A stretch of 64,000 bases of DNA from CAYMEV01 sp964389675 [NCBI: uncultured Candidatus Sumerlaeota bacterium] (GTDB taxonomy: Bacteria; CAYMEV01). The position numbers and the translations under genes were made by a program. The notes beneath the pieces were generated by a model. The model had not been told where the DNA came from. It was given only the letters and a program-made list of their open reading frames with translations, and searched no databases. Position 1 is the stretch's first letter; each line of letters opens with the position of its first letter. Shown one piece after another: positions 60,021 through 64,000 of this stretch. The stretch spans positions 1-64,000 of the forward strand of contig CAYMEV010000010.1 of the NCBI GenBank assembly GCA_964389675.1. Reading direction: 5' to 3'.

Positions 60021-60027
60021 TTCTGTC

Positions 60028-61476
60028 TTAGCATTCCTCCGCTTTTTTTATTTTTCTTATGTGCAGTAGATTTGTCTGAGGAGTATTTTCTATTATGTCT
60101 GATATTCCAGCAGAATATAATATAATATCTTCTGGCTGTAAAGAATATATATCAGAAGCCTTTTTAATAGAATTCTCCATCTGATCTCCGAAATTTTCCT
60201 TATATTCTATTTCATAGGGGTATACTCCCCAAAACATAAGCAGGATATTTATAATCTTTTTGCTGTAGGTAAAGGCCAGGATCGGGCTTTTTGGCCTGTA
60301 TCTTGATAAAAGCCTTGCAGTCTTTCCTGTTTTTGTAGTGCAGATAAGGCATTTTGCATCCAGGTCATCACCGGCGATCATAGCAGACCTGGATATGGCA
60401 TCTGCAATTATATCATCAGATATCAGCTTTCTCATGAATTTTGTGCTGTGCTGTGAAAGCCATTTTTCAATCTTGAATGATGTCTTTTTTAGAATCTCTA
60501 CAGCTTTTACAGGGTGTTTGCCTACGGCAGTCTCACCGGACAGCATTACAGCATCAGTCCCATCCAGTATTGCATTTGCAATATCGCTAATCTCTGCCCT
60601 TGTAGGTTCTTCATTTATAATCATTGATTCCAGCATTTGTGTGGCTACTATTACAGGAATACCGTACTGGTTGGATTTCTGGATTATGGATTTCTGGTGA
60701 ATAGGTATATCAAAGTAGGATGTTTCAATTGCCAGATCTCCACGTGCAACAACAACGAAGTCAGAGTTTGTAATTATTTCGTCCAGATGGTCAATTGAGC
60801 TTTGAGTCTCTATTTTAGACCCGATCTTCATATTTTCAGCATTCATTTCCTTAAGTTTATTCTTAAACAGCAGGATATCATCCCTTGTCTGTATAAAGCT
60901 CAGCATTATGAAGTCAACCCCGTTTTTTGCACAAAAGCTGAAATCACGGATATCCTTATCAAGGTGGCTTGAAAGCTTTATTACATGCCCCGGAAGATGC
61001 AGACCCATATGGCTTTTTATTCTTCCTTCATTTGCCACTTTTACGCAAATAGAACCGGGAAGGGTTTTTTCACAGATGAGTTCGATTTCACCGTCTCCAA
61101 GTACTATTTTCTGCCCGGGTACAATGGAATCGAATACTTCCTTGTCAGGCAGGGGGATCTCATCCGGATCTTCTGTTCTTTCTTCATTTATTATGCTGAC
61201 TTTGCTGTTTATAGAAAGCTTCGGATCTTTTGTGGAAATATTCCCGATCCTTATTTTAGGCCCCTGCAGGTCCCCTATTATTGCTGCAGGAGCGTCAAGC
61301 TTATTCGAGGCATCCCTTATTATCCTGATTATTCCCGCTGCCTGTGAATGACTGCTGTGGCTGAAATTGATCCTGAATATGCTTACGCCGGCCAGCATAA
61401 GTTTTTCAACCATCTCCCTGCTGTTGGTCGCCGGGCCTAATGTAGCAATTAATTTTGTTTTAGGCTTTTTGATCAT
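60028..61476 (-). CDS. pyk: Pyruvate kinase
   Basis: A 482-residue enzyme making pyruvate and ATP from phosphoenolpyruvate. I start at ATG 61476 (MIKKPKTKLIATLGPATNS), with AGGGA 4 nt upstream; a GTG 39 nt earlier (61515) is possible but unlike the family start. Landmarks are IFRINFSHSS, GDLQGPKIRIG, GSKIETQSSI, VVVARGDLAIET, VATQMLESMI and EPTRAEISDIANAILDGTDA, then LSGETAVGKHPVKAV. The C-terminal domain ends in an effector-site-like region. It is the first gene of the operon with the PUR gene, pgi, cutA and the phosphatase. Confidence 0.95.
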   Translation of the reverse strand: MIKKPKTKLIATLGPATNSREMVEKLMLAGVSIFRINFSHSSHSQAAGIIRIIRDASNKLDAPAAIIGDLQGPKIRIGNISTKDPKLSINSKVSIINEERTEDPDEIPLPDKEVFDSIVPGQKIVLGDGEIELICEKTLPGSICVKVANEGRIKSHMGLHLPGHVIKLSSHLDKDIRDFSFCAKNGVDFIMLSFIQTRDDILLFKNKLKEMNAENMKIGSKIETQSSIDHLDEIITNSDFVVVARGDLAIETSYFDIPIHQKSIIQKSNQYGIPVIVATQMLESMIINEEPTRAEISDIANAILDGTDAVMLSGETAVGKHPVKAVEILKKTSFKIEKWLSQHSTKFMRKLISDDIIADAISRSAMIAGDDLDAKCLICTTKTGKTARLLSRYRPKSPILAFTYSKKIINILLMFWGVYPYEIEYKENFGDQMENSIKKASDIYSLQPEDIILYSAGISDIIENTPQTNLLHIRKIKKAEEC

Positions 61477-61526
61477 CTTATCCCTGCAAAGCGCAACTAT
61501 GGAGTAAATCCCCACCCCATTATAAA

Positions 61527-61555
61527 ATTTTAGTCCATGGGCAGGCCATAGTCAA
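61527..61555 (-). promoter_or_regulatory. Promoter of the pyk operon
   Basis: On the minus strand TTGACT (61550-61555), a 17-nt spacer and TAAAAT (61527-61532). This would start transcription near 61520, leaving a leader of about 45 nt before ATG 61476. Confidence 0.6.
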
Positions 61556-61626
61556 GAATAAATTATTATATTCAATGGATTCAGGCAGTATTATAAGTTC
61601 TGCTGATAATACCGGAAAAATTAAAA

Positions 61627-61655
61627 TTGACTATTATGCTGTTTGGATATAAACT
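61627..61655 (+). promoter_or_regulatory. Promoter of the ClpA-like gene
   Basis: TTGACT (61627-61632), a 17-nt spacer and TAAACT (61650-61655), 20 nt before the ATG at 61676. It diverges from the pyk promoter across a 72-nt spacer and has the same TTGACT -35. Confidence 0.55.
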
Positions 61656-61675
61656 AAAATAAGGGTAGATAAAAA

Positions 61676-63553
61676 ATGAATATCAAGCAGGACAAAAAAG
61701 GCATACTGGATGAGATAACTGTAAACCTCAGCGTCAAGCTGTTTTTGGAATCCTACTTCTCTCTGATCGGAAGAGACCGTGAGCTTATGTCATTGATAGA
61801 GATCCTCAGCTGCAAACAGAAAAACAGCTGTATAATTATCGGGGATCCCGGGGTAGGAAAGAATGCCCTTGTAGAAGGCCTTGCACAGAGGATAAACCAG
61901 GAGGATGTCCCTGAAAACCTGAGAAACAAAGAAATTCTGATGCTTTCAATGGTCTCTCTCCTTGCAGGTACAAAATACCGGGGCGAGTTTGAAGAGAGAA
62001 TGCTAAGGTTTATACAGGAGCTCAAGCTCAGGAACTGCATATTGTTCATAGATGATTATCATACCATTGTAAGGAGCTATGTAAGCAAGGGTACGAATAC
62101 TGATATTCAGTCGATCCTGAAACCCGCTGTTGAGATGGGTGAAATCCAGATAATCGGAACTGCCACATATGACGATTACCGCCTGATAGTAGAAAAAGAC
62201 CCGTCTCTTGAACAGAAATTTCAAAAACTTGAGCTTCCTGAACTGGATATGGATACAACCATAAAGATACTGAACAGCATCAAAGCGAAATTTGAGATAT
62301 ATCATACTGTCCTTTTTTCAGATAAAGCTGTCGAGATGGCAGCAAAGCTGTCAAGGGTCCATCTTCGGGACAGAGCCCTGCCGGACAAAGCTATAGAGGT
62401 AATTGACAGAGCAGGGTCGAAGGTCAGGGTAAGGAAGGGCAAAGACATGGAAGTCATTGTGGTTACCGAGGATGATATTGCTGATGTAGTTTCGGAGATC
62501 TCCAATATTCCGAAATCCAAGCTGATGTCCCTTAAAGTCGAGAGGCTTCTTGAGATGGAAGATTTTCTCAAGAACAGGATCATAGGGCAGGATGGCGCAA
62601 TAAATACAGTTTCAGAGGTAATAAGGAGCAAAAAGCTCGGATATGACCTCTATCCATTCAGGCCAGACGGTGTTTTCCTTTTTGTGGGCCCGACAGGTGT
62701 TGGCAAGACAGAGCTTTCAAAATGCCTTACTGAATTCCTTTTTGGTGACCCAGATAAAATAATAAGGCTGGACATGTCAGAGTATATGGAAAATATAGCC
62801 GGTGCTAAGCTTATAGGAACTGCTCCCGGTTATGTAGGGTATCATGACCAGAATCAGCTTGCTGATAAGATCAGGAAAAATCCATATTGCCTTGTTCTTC
62901 TGGATGAAATTGAAAAAGCAAATCCAAGCGTACTGTCCATTTTCCTGCAGGTATTTGATGCTGGACACCTTACAACCGGTAAAGGCAACAGGGTATATTT
63001 CAATAATACTATTATTGTAATGACCAGCAATATCGCAAGTGAGCTGTACAAGAAGGTACCTGTGGGCTATGCGCAAGGCAACGATTTTGATAAATTTGAG
63101 AGAAGGAGTGTCAGCAATTCAGAGCTTATGAATGAGGTAAGGCAGTTTTTTGCTCCTGAATTCCTCAACAGGATAGATGAAATTGTGTTTTTTAATCCCT
63201 TATCCAAATCCGATATCTACAAAATACTTGATATGAACCTTGGCTTTGTTGTTGATAAGCTGAAAAAAGAGGATAAGCATCTTGTACTTTCGCAAAAGGC
63301 CAGAGACCTCATTGCAAATAAGGGATATTCGTTTGAATACGGTGCCAGAAACCTTAACAGGATGATAAGGAAATACCTTCTGGATAAGCTGGCTTTAACC
63401 AGCATGGCCGGCAGCTGGAATGATGGAAATGTGGTTTACATCGATGCTGCGGATGATGAAATAGCTATAAAAGTACTGAATGAAGAAGAATTTAAGCAGA
63501 TTGAAAAAATAGACCAGGCAAATGAGGCATCAGATGAATACAAGGAAATCTGA
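61676..63553 (+). CDS. ClpA-like AAA+ unfoldase without N-domain and with degenerate NBD1
   Basis: A 625-residue Clp/Hsp100 ATPase. It lacks the usual 140-150-residue N-terminal adaptor domain and the middle domain. The first ATPase is altered at three sites: Walker A is GDPGVGKNAL (Asn63 for Thr), Walker B is LFIDDYHT (Asp127 for Glu), and the Arg-finger pair is LEQKF in place of LERRF. The second ATPase looks intact, with VGPTGVGKTEL (Lys344), LVLLDEIEKA (Asp410, Glu411) and MTSNIAS. A loop VGYAQG sits where ClpP-interacting tripeptides occur. It probably unfolds proteins for ClpP, powered mainly by NBD2 (inferred). The last codons overlap the next gene. Confidence 0.9.
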   Translation: MNIKQDKKGILDEITVNLSVKLFLESYFSLIGRDRELMSLIEILSCKQKNSCIIIGDPGVGKNALVEGLAQRINQEDVPENLRNKEILMLSMVSLLAGTKYRGEFEERMLRFIQELKLRNCILFIDDYHTIVRSYVSKGTNTDIQSILKPAVEMGEIQIIGTATYDDYRLIVEKDPSLEQKFQKLELPELDMDTTIKILNSIKAKFEIYHTVLFSDKAVEMAAKLSRVHLRDRALPDKAIEVIDRAGSKVRVRKGKDMEVIVVTEDDIADVVSEISNIPKSKLMSLKVERLLEMEDFLKNRIIGQDGAINTVSEVIRSKKLGYDLYPFRPDGVFLFVGPTGVGKTELSKCLTEFLFGDPDKIIRLDMSEYMENIAGAKLIGTAPGYVGYHDQNQLADKIRKNPYCLVLLDEIEKANPSVLSIFLQVFDAGHLTTGKGNRVYFNNTIIVMTSNIASELYKKVPVGYAQGNDFDKFERRSVSNSELMNEVRQFFAPEFLNRIDEIVFFNPLSKSDIYKILDMNLGFVVDKLKKEDKHLVLSQKARDLIANKGYSFEYGARNLNRMIRKYLLDKLALTSMAGSWNDGNVVYIDAADDEIAIKVLNEEEFKQIEKIDQANEASDEYKEI

Positions 63554-63728
63554 CAGTTATTCTGTTCAAAAAGTTGTAGAGCTTTCAATTGTTACAGATA
63601 TTGAAATAGAGAATGCAATAAACCAGGCACAGAAGGATGGCTGGTTGTTTCAGGACATAAAGTTTGTGGTGCGTGAAGCAAGCAAAAGGCCTTCCATGGC
63701 ATTCCTGTTCTTTGAAAAAGCAGAATGA
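63534..63728 (+). CDS. DUF4177-like small protein
   Basis: A 64-residue protein from ATG 63534, chosen because AGG lies 6 nt upstream; the longer frame begins at 63522. VQKVVELSIVTDIEIENAIN, then DGWLFQDIKFVV matches the small DUF4177-type fold (KVVEL near the start, GW in the middle). The function is unknown. It overlaps the end of the ClpA-like gene by 20 nt and converges on the SufB/SufD gene. Confidence 0.72.
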   Translation: MNTRKSDSYSVQKVVELSIVTDIEIENAINQAQKDGWLFQDIKFVVREASKRPSMAFLFFEKAE

Positions 63729-63777
63729 GGGCCTCTCAGGGCAAAAACGCCCATATTCCTGCCTTAATCCTCAGATC

Positions 63778-64000
63778 CTACATTGCAGCTACTGATTTTG
63801 CAATAGTATCATCTATTGATTCCTGAAGCTGAGGAGGGAGTCCCTTTATTTTCAGGTCCAGAAATCCCTGCAGGATAAGGTTCCGTGAATTTTCCTCAGA
63901 GATGCCCTTGGACATGAGGTAGTTTATTTCTTCCTGGCCGATGGAACCCACAGATGCCTCGTGACTGAGCTCGACGTTTTTTGCTTTTGCATTGAGTGCA
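63778..64000 (-). CDS. SufB/SufD Fe-S cluster scaffold protein, C-terminal part (cut by window edge)
   Basis: The minus strand encodes the last 74 or so residues of a SufBD-family protein, ending at TAG 63778-63780. The fragment reads ALNAKAKNVELSHEASVGSI, then EEINYLMSKGISEENSRNLI and QGFLDLKIKGLP. The ELSHEASVG segment and YLMSRG-type helix are diagnostic of SufB/SufD, which build Fe-S clusters with SufC. SufB and SufD cannot be told apart from the fragment alone; a single-protein system is possible. Transcription enters from the right edge. Confidence 0.92.
   Translation of the reverse strand, partial: ALNAKAKNVELSHEASVGSIGQEEINYLMSKGISEENSRNLILQGFLDLKIKGLPPQLQESIDDTIAKSVAAM

Noticed and set aside
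60908-61351. 147-residue plus-strand frame opposite pyk
   Set aside because: It runs antisense to conserved pyruvate kinase coding sequence and has no independent support.

Overview
The window is about 38-40% GC by eye, densely coded, and looks like a chromosomal segment of a diderm (Gram-negative) bacterium from a poorly sampled lineage. Signs of an outer membrane are a TolC-type channel with an RND pump, a LolA-like lipoprotein carrier, an MCE/MlaD-like protein, several lipoproteins and very large secreted proteins. The mix of gingipain-like C25 peptidase, Pur-alpha-like protein, saccharopine-pathway lysine catabolism, LonB-like protease and zinc-ribbon/TPR signalling proteins fits FCB-group, spirochaete-like or candidate-phylum bacteria. 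I cannot fix the phylum from this sequence alone. I see no phage, insertion sequence, CRISPR array or plasmid signature, and no gene-free stretch above 300 bases. The longest gaps are about 41804-42053, 15784-16008, 33238-33444, 13160-13344 and 25883-26066.

Layout. 1-7484: the end of uvrA, then a TetR-controlled RND efflux operon (regulator, outer-membrane channel, adaptor, pump) with a two-site operator and a strong terminator. 7526-15783: two large secreted proteins on the minus strand, a C25 cysteine peptidase and a kelch-repeat protein. 16009-20310: a PEBP-family protein behind a possible leader peptide, an ATP-grasp protein, tRNA-Thr and an ABC export operon. 20316-25882: a four-gene minus-strand operon (ATP-grasp-like enzyme, small unknown protein, cupin-like lipoprotein, zinc-ribbon Ser/Thr kinase with TPRs). 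26067-33237: a TPR protein, a thiamine-binding-like protein, a degenerate SDR coupled to a giant sensor kinase, and a membrane sulfatase-like enzyme. 33445-38935: a secreted zinc metalloprotease, LolA and a LonB-like protease.

38992-41803: MCE-like protein, ilvE, PilZ and CheW on the minus strand. 42054-45724: split lysine-ketoglutarate reductase and saccharopine dehydrogenase, then a UbiA-family prenyltransferase. 45760-48344: small zinc ribbon, HD/OB-fold nuclease-like protein, a zincin and an RpoD-like sigma factor. 48463-52076: tRNA-Gly, tRNA-Cys, a small EamA-type transporter, an alkaline-phosphatase-superfamily lipoprotein and a GT-C-like membrane protein. 52085-55012: zinc-ribbon TPR, PilZ and an unknown helical protein. 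55181-61476: thiC, then an operon of pyk, a Pur-alpha-like gene, pgi, cutA and a PP2C phosphatase. 61676-64000: a ClpA-like unfoldase with a degenerate first ATPase domain, a DUF4177-like protein and the end of a SufB/SufD gene.

Themes. (1) Three secreted proteins (C25 peptidase, kelch protein, zinc metalloprotease) end in the same roughly 220-residue module, which reads as a shared surface-targeting or anchoring tail. This is the strongest candidate for an undescribed system here. (2) Eukaryote-like phosphorylation (kinase at 20316, PP2C at 56522), c-di-GMP receptors (two PilZ proteins), CheW and an orphan histidine kinase suggest rich signalling. (3) Several well-known folds have lost hallmark residues: the RND pump, UbiA, SDR and Clp NBD1. 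(4) At least three genes without a Shine-Dalgarno have a -10-like box 5-6 nt before the ATG, suggesting leaderless transcripts.
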